NCBI RefSeq assembly: GCF_014651615.1
Contig: NZ_BMXF01000003.1
Span: 186,001 to 250,000 of the forward strand
DNA: 64,000 nucleotides
Direction of reading: 5' to 3'
From: Persicitalea jodogahamensis
Lineage (GTDB): Bacteria > Bacteroidota > Bacteroidia > Cytophagales > Spirosomataceae
Shown: piece by piece, positions 10,218-17,755 of the stretch
Layout: each line of letters opens with the position of its first letter
Position numbering within the stretch: position 1 is the stretch's first letter
Position numbers and translations under genes: made by a program
Notes under the pieces: model-generated
Told to the model about the DNA's origin: nothing
Seen by the model: the letters and a program-made list of their open reading frames with translations, nothing else
The model's database searches: none

Positions 10218-10255
10218 CATCGCCGACAAACCAAAAAGGCTGTTTGTCGGCGATG
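10218..10255. terminator. 14-bp perfect hairpin between AztD-like gene and polysaccharide genes
   Basis: CATCGCCGACAAAC at 10218-10231 is perfectly complementary to 10242-10255, with a 10-nt loop. No U-tract follows on either strand, so it may be a transcript-end stabiliser or Rho-type end rather than a classical intrinsic terminator. The rest of the 282-bp gap (10028-10309) holds no convincing gene. Confidence 0.5.
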
Positions 10256-10276
10256 CCCGCGCCAGAGACTTCAAGT

Positions 10277-10307
10277 GAGCTTCCTCTTTTTGGCTAGCAG
10301 GAAGCTC
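10277..10307 (-). terminator. 9-bp hairpin directly after the AztD-like gene stop
   Basis: GAGCTTCCT (10277-10285) pairs with AGGAAGCTC (10299-10307). It begins 2 nt beyond the stop codon of the minus-strand lipoprotein gene and is followed about 20 nt on by the larger 10218-10255 hairpin. There is no run of U, so termination by this element alone is uncertain. Confidence 0.4.
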
Positions 10308-10309
10308 TC

Positions 10310-11512
10310 TTAATGATCTTCACTTGACTCCATGCCCATGATACTAAGGCGGAAAGGCGTTCCCGACACCTTGATGCGACTGGTGTTGGTGAGGTTGTCT
10401 GTCTCAACGGTGAGTAGCTCGCCGGTTTTCGGCTGGGTCACGTAAAGGTACTTGCTAGTGGCGGCCAACTGCGGCTTTTGTTTTTCATCCCTGGCCGTGG
10501 CGGGCAGGATGTTGCCGCTGGTATTGAGCGTATTGGCTTTCAGATCGTAAATTTTCACTTCGCCACTGTGCATCAGAATCACGAGCCGGTTGTTTGCGTA
10601 ATCGACCTTGGCCTGCATGATGTCGTCCGTCTGTACGATGGGCGTTACCTTGTCGGTGGCCAGATCGATCAGGTACGCTCCCTTGGCGGCGGTGTAGCCT
10701 ACGAACTTGCCCGGCTGCCCCGCTTCCATTATCGTGCCGAACCAGGCCGTGCCGAAGTCGGCGGGGTGGGCGATGAGTCGCTGCTTGCCCGATGCCTCCA
10801 CAATCAGGATGCCGCTAGCCGAGCCAAACACTGCCACATTTCCGTCGCTTGCGTTGCCGTGGATGCCCTTGGTCTGGATGGTGGAGGCGTGCACTTGTTT
10901 TCCGTTGGCGTCCATGATCCTGACGCGCTCGGGCAGAGTACCCGCGACGGACCCATCTTTTTCCGTAATGGCATAAGTCTCATTACTGAATTTGGCCATC
11001 GCCCCGTGGTGCGCTTTTAGCCCCGTCTCAATAGTCTTAAGCTTCATGCCCGCCACGTGGAAGTCACTTTCCTTGCCCACACTCAAAGTACCGTCCCCAT
11101 CGTTGAAAAGTATCACCTCGTCCGCCTTGGTCTTGAAGTGCGTGGGTAGTTTGCCTTCGCCCACCATGGCCGCCCATTTGGGCGTTCCTTTCACGTCCAC
11201 GTGATCGCCGTGGTTCTCAAAGCCCGTGTCGAAATTCTGTACCAGGTTATTGTCCCGATGCACCACGACTCCGAAACGCCCGGATTCGGTTGTGTATAGT
11301 GCCCCCATGGGAAATTTTGCTTGAAAGGTCTCTACCTTGCCGTTCCTGGGATCCACGATTGAAATCTCGTTAGTGACCTCATCGCTCACCATCACCCGCA
11401 CATACTTGTACTCGCGGGCATCAGTCGGATCCACTTCGGTTTCCTTGTTACAGGCGGCCAACGCCATCATTCCCAGTAATGCCCAGCCGACTTTTTTCGT
11501 AGTTTTTTTCAT
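10310..11512 (-). CDS. AztD-like beta-propeller lipoprotein, putative periplasmic/surface zinc-binding protein
   Basis: A 400-residue lipoprotein: basic N-terminus, hydrophobic core and lipobox LAAC with Cys21, followed by acidic NKETEVDPTD. The body has repeated beta-propeller-like strands and His clusters in the pattern of the AztD zinc chaperone family: HGDH (101-104), THF (H125), NDGDGT (137-142), HHG (168-169), IHGN (H218) and AHP (H249). AztD hands zinc to an ABC-transporter binding protein in other bacteria; no aztABC genes are in this window. It is divergently transcribed from another lipoprotein gene at 11722, with three palindromic operators between them, so metal-responsive regulation is likely. 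It interrupts the polysaccharide locus. The fold assignment is motif-based; the metal is inferred. Confidence 0.7.
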   Translation of the reverse strand: MKKTTKKVGWALLGMMALAACNKETEVDPTDAREYKYVRVMVSDEVTNEISIVDPRNGKVETFQAKFPMGALYTTESGRFGVVVHRDNNLVQNFDTGFENHGDHVDVKGTPKWAAMVGEGKLPTHFKTKADEVILFNDGDGTLSVGKESDFHVAGMKLKTIETGLKAHHGAMAKFSNETYAITEKDGSVAGTLPERVRIMDANGKQVHASTIQTKGIHGNASDGNVAVFGSASGILIVEASGKQRLIAHPADFGTAWFGTIMEAGQPGKFVGYTAAKGAYLIDLATDKVTPIVQTDDIMQAKVDYANNRLVILMHSGEVKIYDLKANTLNTSGNILPATARDEKQKPQLAATSKYLYVTQPKTGELLTVETDNLTNTSRIKVSGTPFRLSIMGMESSEDH

Positions 11513-11536
11513 TTTTAAGATTAAGTTGGTATTAAA

Positions 11537-11551
11537 TGCAACAACGTTGCA
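11537..11551. promoter_or_regulatory. Putative Fur/Zur-family operator 1
   Basis: TGCAACAACGTTGCA: arms TGCAAC/GTTGCA around three bases. It covers the expected transcription start of the minus-strand AztD-like gene and overlaps the 3' end of its -7 element by 2 nt, where a bound repressor would block initiation. Identification of the regulator as Zur is inference from the gene content. Confidence 0.65.
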
Positions 11552-11579
11552 AAAGTAAAGATTGATTTTCTACTTGCAA
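11550..11579 (-). promoter_or_regulatory. Promoter of AztD-like gene (Bacteroidota type)
   Basis: On the minus strand, TACTTTTG (11557-11550) fits the TAnnTTTG -7 consensus, with TTG (11579-11577) about 19 nt upstream as the -33 element. The -33 lies inside operator 2 and the -7 touches operator 1. The predicted start is near 11543, giving a leader of about 30 nt. Confidence 0.6.
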
Positions 11580-11589
11580 CATTGTTGCA
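11575..11589. promoter_or_regulatory. Putative Fur/Zur-family operator 2 (perfect palindrome)
   Basis: TGCAACATTGTTGCA is the core of a perfect 21-bp inverted repeat (11572-11592, 10-bp arms about one central T). It covers the -33 element of the minus-strand promoter. It has the same arms as operators 1 and 3 and is the strongest of the three. Confidence 0.7.
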
Positions 11590-11629
11590 AGTTTTTTTGA
11601 CGGAATGCGTATCTATCAGAATTACTTTT

Positions 11630-11637
11630 TAAGTTTG
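11630..11637 (+). promoter_or_regulatory. Promoter -7 element of the small lipoprotein gene
   Basis: TAAGTTTG fits the Bacteroidota -7 consensus TAnnTTTG. No good TTTG is seen at the matching -33 distance. The predicted start is near 11643, inside operator 3, leaving a leader of about 80 nt before the ATG at 11722. Confidence 0.5.
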
Positions 11638-11641
11638 CATT

Positions 11642-11656
11642 TGCAACGTTGTTGCA
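11642..11656. promoter_or_regulatory. Putative Fur/Zur-family operator 3
   Basis: TGCAACGTTGTTGCA: the same TGCAAC/GTTGCA arms. It starts 4 nt downstream of the plus-strand -7 element, mirroring the position of operator 1 on the opposite promoter. Confidence 0.65.
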
Positions 11657-11721
11657 TTATCTCCAAGATTCAAGGCAGCCCGGGGAAGGGGTATTCTGCT
11701 GATTTTAACTTAACGAGTAGT

Positions 11722-12288
11722 ATGAAAATGAATCAAAGATGGCTGGGTTCCTGGGCTTTTATGATGATTGTGCTGTTGGCGCAGTGCGACAAGGCCAAAG
11801 AGGTGGAGCCCAATGACGAGAATGAATTAATTACTACGGTTCGGCTAAACTTTTCCGAAATCGGAACCAGCACGGCGACAACCTTTGCCTTCCGTGATGT
11901 GGATGGTGAGGGCGGAAGCCCACCCTCGGCTTTTGAGAAAATTACGCTGAAACCCAATACATCCTATAAGGTTACGGTGGAGTTCCTGGATGAAAGTAAA
12001 AGTCCGGCGCAGGACATCACCAAGGAAGTCAAAGAGGAAGCCGACGAACATCTGCTGGTATTCACGCCTGCCCCGGCGTCGCTACTCACTTACACATACG
12101 ACGATAAGGACTCCCGCAACTTTCCGATCGGATTGACCGGGACAGCAAAGGCAGGCACCGCCGGAACGGGAAAACTAAAAGTCCAGCTCCGGCACCAGTC
12201 ACCCGTTGGCGGAAATCCCGTCAAGAATGGCATGCCGGGACCCGGCAGCGACGACGTGAACCTGGACTTTGATGTGGAAGTAAGGTGA
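11722..12288 (+). CDS. Small acidic lipoprotein, partner of the AztD-like protein
   Basis: A 188-residue protein from ATG 11722 (a second ATG follows at 11728); the open frame extends upstream to 11605, but that part overlaps the operators. Signal peptide with a slightly atypical lipobox LLAQC (Cys22), then DKAKEVEPND, strikingly like the residues after Cys in the neighbouring AztD-like protein. The mature part resembles a Bacteroidota family often labelled type 1 periplasmic binding fold protein: FAFRDVDGEGG, LKPNTSYKVTVEFLDE, EEADEHLLVF and GTGKLKVQLRHQSP. In Flavobacteriia such genes tend to accompany outer-membrane receptors, though none is here. Function unknown; the operator context suggests metal homeostasis. 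Confidence 0.72.
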   Translation: MKMNQRWLGSWAFMMIVLLAQCDKAKEVEPNDENELITTVRLNFSEIGTSTATTFAFRDVDGEGGSPPSAFEKITLKPNTSYKVTVEFLDESKSPAQDITKEVKEEADEHLLVFTPAPASLLTYTYDDKDSRNFPIGLTGTAKAGTAGTGKLKVQLRHQSPVGGNPVKNGMPGPGSDDVNLDFDVEVR

Positions 12289-12339
12289 GGGTTGCCAGAA
12301 AGTCAACTGGGCGACGCGATGTCCCCGGTTAGGAATGTT

Positions 12340-13317
12340 TCAGTAAGTCCAGTCGAAGGTTTCAATTCGCTTCACCAGTCGGAGCAACTGCCGCACCATA
12401 ATTTTGCGGAGGCCTCGGTTTGACTTTATAGTGGAGACCCGGCCGTAAGGAAGGGGCGTTTGGTCGGTAGGGAGAGCATATTCTCGCAGTGAGTGGCGGT
12501 AGGATTGTCGTAACGCCTTCCAATGACTGTGGCCATCGACCAAACCAATGTGGTCGCTCCATATGGGGTGGTAGGTTTCGGCTCCCGCAAAATCAATAGC
12601 AATCAGGGGAAGCCCATCGACATAGTACTTGCCGTTGACAACGGTCAATTTCGAGGCTGGAACGGCGTGCAGCCCATAGTGCCAGCCGGGGTTCCGCAAG
12701 GTTTCCACCCGCTCATGATAAATCGGCAGGTAGTTTAACCATAACTGATCAAGGCACATTCCTTCGCACAAATCGAAAAAGCCGCGATCAGTCATCCGAT
12801 CGCACCACCAGTTCAACATAGCTGTTTCCTGGCCATCAGGGTGCATGATCCAGCTTCCGGCATGATACATGCCCGTGTTGAGGGTGCGTTTATCGTCGAG
12901 CCCGGCAGTTGATCCATTTCCTGAACCGCCAATAGGCCGTAGTCGCTGCGGACTGAGTTGTAGAAAAGCGGATTTGTCGGTAACCTGGTCGATCGAACCG
13001 TATAGCTGGGTAGTGGGGGAGAGGTAAGCCAGTTCTTCGCAATTGGGGAACAGAGCCAACAGATGCCGGGCAAGAAATGGCTTGCAGGCCGCAACCAATT
13101 CGAAATCGCAGTAGCGCTGCTCCATGCCAACCCAGTCGTTCAGTTCGAGCGATTCTATCGGCACAATACTTATCCAATCCGGGAGGTTAGGTAGTTTCAT
13201 CCGATCTACCCAACCGAGAAAAAACCGATGGTCAGGGTTATGCTTTCTTAACGAATGGGCCAGCACGAGAGCATGGCTGAGTTGGTGTCGGTTACAGACC
13301 GTGAAGGCAATTTTCAT
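12340..13317 (-). CDS. Glycosyltransferase-like protein with degenerate DxD motif (paralogue of 14066-15049)
   Basis: A 325-residue protein clearly related along its length to the product of 14066-15049: start MKIAFTVCNRHQLSHALVLAHSLR versus MTIAFTICSVNYLAQARTLGDSLR, LNTGMYHAGSW versus LNTGIYNLGFC, and LCEGMCLDQLWLNYLPI versus LCDGLFVDQHWMDFLPL. These are GT8-like GT-A features. The metal-binding DPD of the paralogue (residues 104-106) is SPT here (100-102), so it may have lost or changed catalysis. Its start overlaps the stop of the DUF5672-like gene by 4 nt. It is the last gene of a tightly coupled four-gene block. Confidence 0.75.
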   Translation of the reverse strand: MKIAFTVCNRHQLSHALVLAHSLRKHNPDHRFFLGWVDRMKLPNLPDWISIVPIESLELNDWVGMEQRYCDFELVAACKPFLARHLLALFPNCEELAYLSPTTQLYGSIDQVTDKSAFLQLSPQRLRPIGGSGNGSTAGLDDKRTLNTGMYHAGSWIMHPDGQETAMLNWWCDRMTDRGFFDLCEGMCLDQLWLNYLPIYHERVETLRNPGWHYGLHAVPASKLTVVNGKYYVDGLPLIAIDFAGAETYHPIWSDHIGLVDGHSHWKALRQSYRHSLREYALPTDQTPLPYGRVSTIKSNRGLRKIMVRQLLRLVKRIETFDWTY

Positions 13318-14069
13318 AAATCTTTGAGCGCGGGAACTGGCTTCGTAAGTCCAGAAATAGCGAAAGGACTTTCGGCAGATCCGCCGGATGCGGCGGCCAA
13401 GTTAGCGGATTGAGCGAAACGTTTTCGGCTTAGCGCGGTAGGTGTATTCATTTCCGGCCACCAGCGGTTGGTGTAAAATTCCCAGAAAACGGCGTCGTTT
13501 TCCAGGTTGGTAGCCGAATCAAGGTACTGGTGAATGACCCTCCGTTTGCGCTTGGTCAACTTTTGGAAAGCTTCAATATTCCGCAAAGAAATACCGCTTG
13601 AATTCCCGAATGCTGCTAATTCGATTTTGTTTTTTATGAAGAACTCCCGCCTGTTTAACCGTGCCTGTATGTTTATGGCCGATGGACTCTGTCCCGCAAA
13701 ATCGGGAAGGGGTTGAATGAAATCGTAACCCTGCCGGCACCAGTAAGCGAGTTCATTCCGGGTAACTACGGTGTTCATCTCACAGATCAAAAGGTAGCGG
13801 CTCCACCCGAAATTCGAGTATAAGTCTGTCCCCAGTAATAGTTTGGCGTATCCGGTTCGGCTGGAAAAATAGCGATCGTCGAAGGAAACGTAGTCTGCCG
13901 TCGGACAAAACTCTGTCAATTCTTCAACTTGGGTGAGGCTTTCGCCTTTGATGAAAGTAATCGGAAAATCACCCAGGTGTTCCTGGATCGTTGCCAGCGA
14001 GTTCATGGCTACTGCCGTGAGCGGTAGACTGAAAACCGGAATAAGAATGGTGACGGGCTCCTTCATCAA
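13314..14069 (-). CDS. DUF5672-like putative sugar transferase
   Basis: A 251-residue protein with DUF5672-type blocks: YAKLLLGTDLY, the strand plus acidic stretch YLLICEMNTVVTRNELAYW, QGYDFIQPLP, the glycine-serine loop GNSSGISLRNIEAFQKL and a terminal ENDAVFWEF. In this family the YELDAfvF-type strand carries the metal-binding acids; here it reads CEMNTVV, so only Glu is kept. It overlaps both neighbours by 4 nt (ATGA), so it is translated with the two related transferases on either side. The role in polysaccharide assembly is inferred from context. Confidence 0.65.
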   Translation of the reverse strand: MMKEPVTILIPVFSLPLTAVAMNSLATIQEHLGDFPITFIKGESLTQVEELTEFCPTADYVSFDDRYFSSRTGYAKLLLGTDLYSNFGWSRYLLICEMNTVVTRNELAYWCRQGYDFIQPLPDFAGQSPSAINIQARLNRREFFIKNKIELAAFGNSSGISLRNIEAFQKLTKRKRRVIHQYLDSATNLENDAVFWEFYTNRWWPEMNTPTALSRKRFAQSANLAAASGGSAESPFAISGLTKPVPALKDL

Positions 14070-15049
14070 TAAGTATCAAGGACCTCCGCTAATTTCCGTA
14101 ACGGGGCAGTAAGCGCTTTTCTGACGCGGACGTACTTATAAATCTTGGCCGGCTTGATGTAGCGGCAAGGAAATTGGCGGTAGTATTCGTTGCCGTTCTG
14201 CACGAGTTGCTCGTGATAGAAGGCAAACAAGGCTACCAGATCAGGGCGTTCTCCAAAGGCAAAGCGATCCTGGTACTTGGAGATTAACTCTGGCTTACGT
14301 GGGTCGTAGCCGCTATAATGGAAAAAGACAAGCGACTCCTCTTCGTTGACAATGTACTCTTGACCCTGTTTGGAAAAATATCTCTCATGAAGATTCCAGT
14401 AGGCGGCGTTATGGCCCCGGTGCTTTTCTACGTAGGTGTTTTCCACAAAAAGAGGAAGGAAATCCATCCAGTGCTGATCAACAAAAAGCCCGTCGCAAAG
14501 CGCGATAAGGCATTCGTAGCGCAGCTTTTCTTCCCACCACTTTATATAATTAACAATAGCCTCACTACGCCGGAAGGCGCAAAAACCCAGGTTATATATG
14601 CCCGTATTCAGGTGGTGGAGTTCATTCGGGGTCTTTCGGTCCTCAATCGGGGTGCAAAGGTGTGGCGTAAGTACCGCCTCATGCTTATCCAAATGGTGAA
14701 GTAGCCGGGTGAGAGGCTGATACACGATTATATCGGGGTCAAAGTAGATGACCTTATCCGCTTCGGGGTACTTTTCAAAAAAATAGCTAAAGAAAAAGGG
14801 CTTGACCGCTGTGTTAAGTTCGGTGATGTTGTAGCGGTCGCACATTTCGGCAAAACCAGAAATGCCAATCGTGTGTACTTCCACCAAGGGGTAGTCCGGC
14901 TCGTAGCCCGGTTCGAAGGTAACATCGTCCAGCCGATCCACCAGACCAATAAAGTACCGGACATTAGGATTGGTGCGGCGGAGCGAATCGCCCAGAGTAC
15001 GGGCTTGCGCCAGGTAGTTGACCGAGCAAATTGTGAAAGCAATCGTCAT
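14066..15049 (-). CDS. GT8-like glycosyltransferase with intact DxD
   Basis: A 327-residue GT-A-type protein. MTIAFTICSVNYLAQA gives the first strand, KVIYFDPDIIVYQPL holds the DxD (D104/D106), HHLNTGIYNLGFCAF the middle motif and CDGLFVDQHWMDFLP the downstream acidic region; VFFHYSGYDP near the end is typical of this family in Bacteroidota polysaccharide loci. It overlaps the genes on both sides by 4 nt. Likely transfers one sugar of the repeat unit; donor unknown. Confidence 0.8.
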   Translation of the reverse strand: MTIAFTICSVNYLAQARTLGDSLRRTNPNVRYFIGLVDRLDDVTFEPGYEPDYPLVEVHTIGISGFAEMCDRYNITELNTAVKPFFFSYFFEKYPEADKVIYFDPDIIVYQPLTRLLHHLDKHEAVLTPHLCTPIEDRKTPNELHHLNTGIYNLGFCAFRRSEAIVNYIKWWEEKLRYECLIALCDGLFVDQHWMDFLPLFVENTYVEKHRGHNAAYWNLHERYFSKQGQEYIVNEEESLVFFHYSGYDPRKPELISKYQDRFAFGERPDLVALFAFYHEQLVQNGNEYYRQFPCRYIKPAKIYKYVRVRKALTAPLRKLAEVLDTY

Positions 15050-16302
15050 GCGGCAGGGCTGATTTCGGTACTTTTTACCTTTTGACCTGTTAGTGTGTCC
15101 TGACCCGTAGAATCTTCGATCACATCAATTACTTTCTGTACACTCAATGCCGTGTCATGGCGATCCAGTACCTTGTCGTGCGCCTTCTTACCTTTCCGGA
15201 GGCGCAGGTCTTTGTTTTCGATGAGCGAAATGACTGCATCCGCAGCGGCATGGACGTCGAGGTACTTTACCACCTCCCCGGCGTCACTTTCCACAAGTTC
15301 AGGAGCACCTCCTGCCTGATCGAAACACACGATTGGCTTTTGAAGCAAAGCCGCTTCAAGTACCACCAGAGGATAAGGGTCCTCGCGAGAACTGAGCAGG
15401 AAGAGATCAAAGCGCGTCATGATATCCAATGCCCGGGGCGTCGGCGGAATCAGCCGGATTCTGTCCGCGAGTCCAAATCGCTCGATATCAAACTTTATCA
15501 GTTCATAGAAAGGCTGTGAATCGCCAGCTCCGACCCACACAAAATAGATGGGCTTTTCGGGCAACCGCTCAATGACTTCCCGGGCAACAAGGTTGAAAAT
15601 GTCGTTGCCCTTGCGCCACTCCGCGTTGCCACAGCCACCTATTACAATGGCATCGTCGGGTAGATTGAGTTCCTGTTGAAGGATTTTGGGATCAACCGAC
15701 GCAATCCGTTGTCGGATGTCGAGTGTATTGATCAGCGTAAATGTGCTAACCTTGCCGGGAGGAAAATGGTACTCCTTGACGTAAAAATGGGCTACTGCCT
15801 TCGAAACAGCGATGAGGTGCCGGCATCTGGCTAGCAGAAACTTCAGGGATTCAGGCTCGGAGTAGGTGGCTACCGACATCTGCAGTTCGTGGGCAAACAA
15901 CACTGCGGGCAGATGGTGAAGATATTCGAGGTTTTTATGGTAGAATTCAGCATTGGCTACTGAATTGACGAAAACCAGTCCGAAATTTTGCGCCATCAGC
16001 TCTGCCTTGACGCGTGAGAAGTCAGGATTTTCGTGAACCGAGCTACGGCGACCTTTCAATACAACTCCCAGAAGTCGCTGTAAAAAAGAATGTTGCGGGA
16101 TCGGTTTGACCAGTGTGACCGAGGTGACCTGCTCGAATTCAGCAACCAAATCACCGTCTTCACAGAGCAGCAGGTGCGTTGGGATACCCTTATCCTTTAA
16201 CAGACCCACAAGTTGCAACAACAGCAATTGGCTGCCCGCTCGGTTAGCGTCGTGGGAGATGAAGAGAACTTTTTGCAAACTCACAAAGGATTGGTTAGGC
16301 AA
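15046..16302 (-). CDS. Family 4 (GT-B) glycosyltransferase
   Basis: A 418-residue GT-B enzyme. The N-domain has VLFISHDANRAGSQLLLLQLV, and the donor domain begins after about residue 210 (DAIVIGGCGNAEWRKGND). The motif REDPYPLVVLEAALLQKP contains the E-x7-E analogue. It is the first gene of a four-gene block linked by 4-nt overlaps (15046-12340). It lies 19 bp downstream of the acyltransferase at 16322. Confidence 0.88.
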   Translation of the reverse strand: MPNQSFVSLQKVLFISHDANRAGSQLLLLQLVGLLKDKGIPTHLLLCEDGDLVAEFEQVTSVTLVKPIPQHSFLQRLLGVVLKGRRSSVHENPDFSRVKAELMAQNFGLVFVNSVANAEFYHKNLEYLHHLPAVLFAHELQMSVATYSEPESLKFLLARCRHLIAVSKAVAHFYVKEYHFPPGKVSTFTLINTLDIRQRIASVDPKILQQELNLPDDAIVIGGCGNAEWRKGNDIFNLVAREVIERLPEKPIYFVWVGAGDSQPFYELIKFDIERFGLADRIRLIPPTPRALDIMTRFDLFLLSSREDPYPLVVLEAALLQKPIVCFDQAGGAPELVESDAGEVVKYLDVHAAADAVISLIENKDLRLRKGKKAHDKVLDRHDTALSVQKVIDVIEDSTGQDTLTGQKVKSTEISPAA

Positions 16303-16321
16303 ACGACAAAGTTAAACAGCT

Positions 16322-16981
16322 TTAATAAGCTTCAAAACTTTTCTTGCCCGGCACCTTTTTGGCGGGATTACCCACGTAAATACTCCATTCGTCGGTATTC
16401 TTCATTATGGCAGCAGCCATGCCTACCAGCGTACCCTGCGCAATGTGCGAGTAGTCGCGTATCGTACTGTTCACCCCGAAAAAAGAATACGATTCGATGG
16501 TGCAGTGGCCTGACATCACCACGTGGGAAGTGAAAAAGACATGGTCTTGAATAGTCCCGTGATGGCCGATATGATTGCCACTCCACAATACCACGTTATT
16601 GCCGATGGTTGTAAAGGGTTGGATCGTGTTATCTTCCAGAATGAAGCAATTCTCTCCCACGACACTCCGGTCAAGAATCGTGGCGTGCGAGCTGATATAG
16701 GAAATGAAAGCGTACCCTTTTGCCTTGGCTTCCAAGTAGATCTTCTCGCGGTTCCGGTTCATGTTCCGGGCCGTTAGTGGTGCGAAAAAAGAGTATTCCT
16801 GTGGCGGGAAAAGGGTTTCGACGTCTTCGAAAGCCACGAGCGGCAAGCCACGGAAGGACTCTTCCTTCAGATATTCCCGGTTGACCGTAAAGGCTACAAC
16901 CTCGTGCTCGGAGTCGTTGTCCAGATAATAGTGAGCAAGTTCTGCCGTATCGAGGATGCCAAAAATAATGACCTTTGCCAT
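16322..16981 (-). CDS. PglD-like sugar N/O-acyltransferase (hexapeptide repeat)
   Basis: A 219-residue protein starting at ATG 16981 (MAKVIIFGILDTAELAHYYL), not at the upstream in-frame codon 17032, because the PglD-type N-terminal Rossmann-like domain begins here. From about residue 95 a left-handed beta-helix follows (SSHATILDRSVVGENCFI, LWSGNHIGHHGTIQDH) with the probable catalytic His in GHHGTI, ending in YVGNPAKKVPGK. PglD-type enzymes acylate UDP-linked amino sugars. Together with the DegT aminotransferase and WbqC encoded upstream this suggests an N-acylated amino sugar in the glycan. Confidence 0.82.
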   Translation of the reverse strand: MAKVIIFGILDTAELAHYYLDNDSEHEVVAFTVNREYLKEESFRGLPLVAFEDVETLFPPQEYSFFAPLTARNMNRNREKIYLEAKAKGYAFISYISSHATILDRSVVGENCFILEDNTIQPFTTIGNNVVLWSGNHIGHHGTIQDHVFFTSHVVMSGHCTIESYSFFGVNSTIRDYSHIAQGTLVGMAAAIMKNTDEWSIYVGNPAKKVPGKKSFEAY

Positions 16982-17056
16982 GGGGAGGTGTTTAAGTTTA
17001 CAAGTCTGAGGCCGTGTGGCCGCTACGGTCAACGGGTACTTTGCACTCGTCCCGTG

Positions 17057-17755
17057 CTAAATTAGATCGTATTCGCCCAGCAAATCCTGAATTTCTTTCT
17101 GATTGTTGAACATCATAATATCCAGGATGGAAAGCAAAGGTACGAAGTCGTTTTTGAATTGGGGGTAAGCCCGGGGGGTAGTGTGGATGAAATTCAGGGT
17201 GATTCCCTCGTTGCAAAACAAGTGTTTGTCATACAAAGCCTGTCCTCTGATGGGATTGATATAGTGACTGGCCCCTTCTTTTTGGCAAATAGAAAGGATT
17301 CTGTGCTGCCCTTTCAAATCGCTATTATTGTATTGCCGCGATGTTTTCACGATTTCCGTGTCGATGTTCATGAATCGCGCCGTCTTAACCAGGCTCTGCA
17401 AACAGAAATCGGCCACACTTTCCGACTGATCGGTGATAATGTCTTCGACTAAGGGGAAAACGGTTTCGAACTGAGGGGCCTTCCGATAGGCCTGACTTAT
17501 CGTTTTGAGAATTTTTTTGCGCCAAACCTGATCGGGCGAAACCTGCACCTCATAAATCAGCTTGTTTTGACTGGCATCGATCAGGGGGACCGTGAAGAGG
17601 TGAGCTTTTCCGCCCACCAGAATATTGTTTCGGTTTATCCAACCACGATTGATAAAATTGACGTCGTCGTAAATTACGAATTTATCCACCAATTTCAGCA
17701 GTTTATAGTAGCTGAGATAGGGTAGGAAATACGGCTGCATTATGGCAAGTTTCAA
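17057..17755 (-). CDS. WbqC-like family protein (TTG start)
   Basis: A 232-residue member of the WbqC-like family, found in O-antigen and exopolysaccharide loci; its chemistry is poorly defined. Family blocks are MQPYFLPYLSYYKLL, DKFVIYDDVNFINRGWINRN and a C-terminal ILDIMMFNNQKEI. The usual N-terminus MKLAIMQPY starts here with TTG at 17755: an in-frame stop lies six codons upstream and no ATG precedes the motif; the alternative ATG at 17740 would cut the first strand. The gap upstream (17756-17897) holds no gene. It sits between DegT/GT-C genes and a PglD-like acyltransferase, so a role in modifying an amino sugar is plausible. Confidence 0.85.
   Translation of the reverse strand: MKLAIMQPYFLPYLSYYKLLKLVDKFVIYDDVNFINRGWINRNNILVGGKAHLFTVPLIDASQNKLIYEVQVSPDQVWRKKILKTISQAYRKAPQFETVFPLVEDIITDQSESVADFCLQSLVKTARFMNIDTEIVKTSRQYNNSDLKGQHRILSICQKEGASHYINPIRGQALYDKHLFCNEGITLNFIHTTPRAYPQFKNDFVPLLSILDIMMFNNQKEIQDLLGEYDLI

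Noticed and set aside
10053-10274. 73-codon minus-strand reading frame between the ligase gene and the AztD-like gene
   Set aside because: It runs through the 10218-10255 hairpin, has no family resemblance and no plausible start signal.
16205-16225. Isolated TTGCAACAAC resembling half of the metal operator
   Set aside because: Lies inside a glycosyltransferase coding region, lacks the second arm and is not at a promoter; similar lone half-sites near 55490 and 57035 were dismissed for the same reason.
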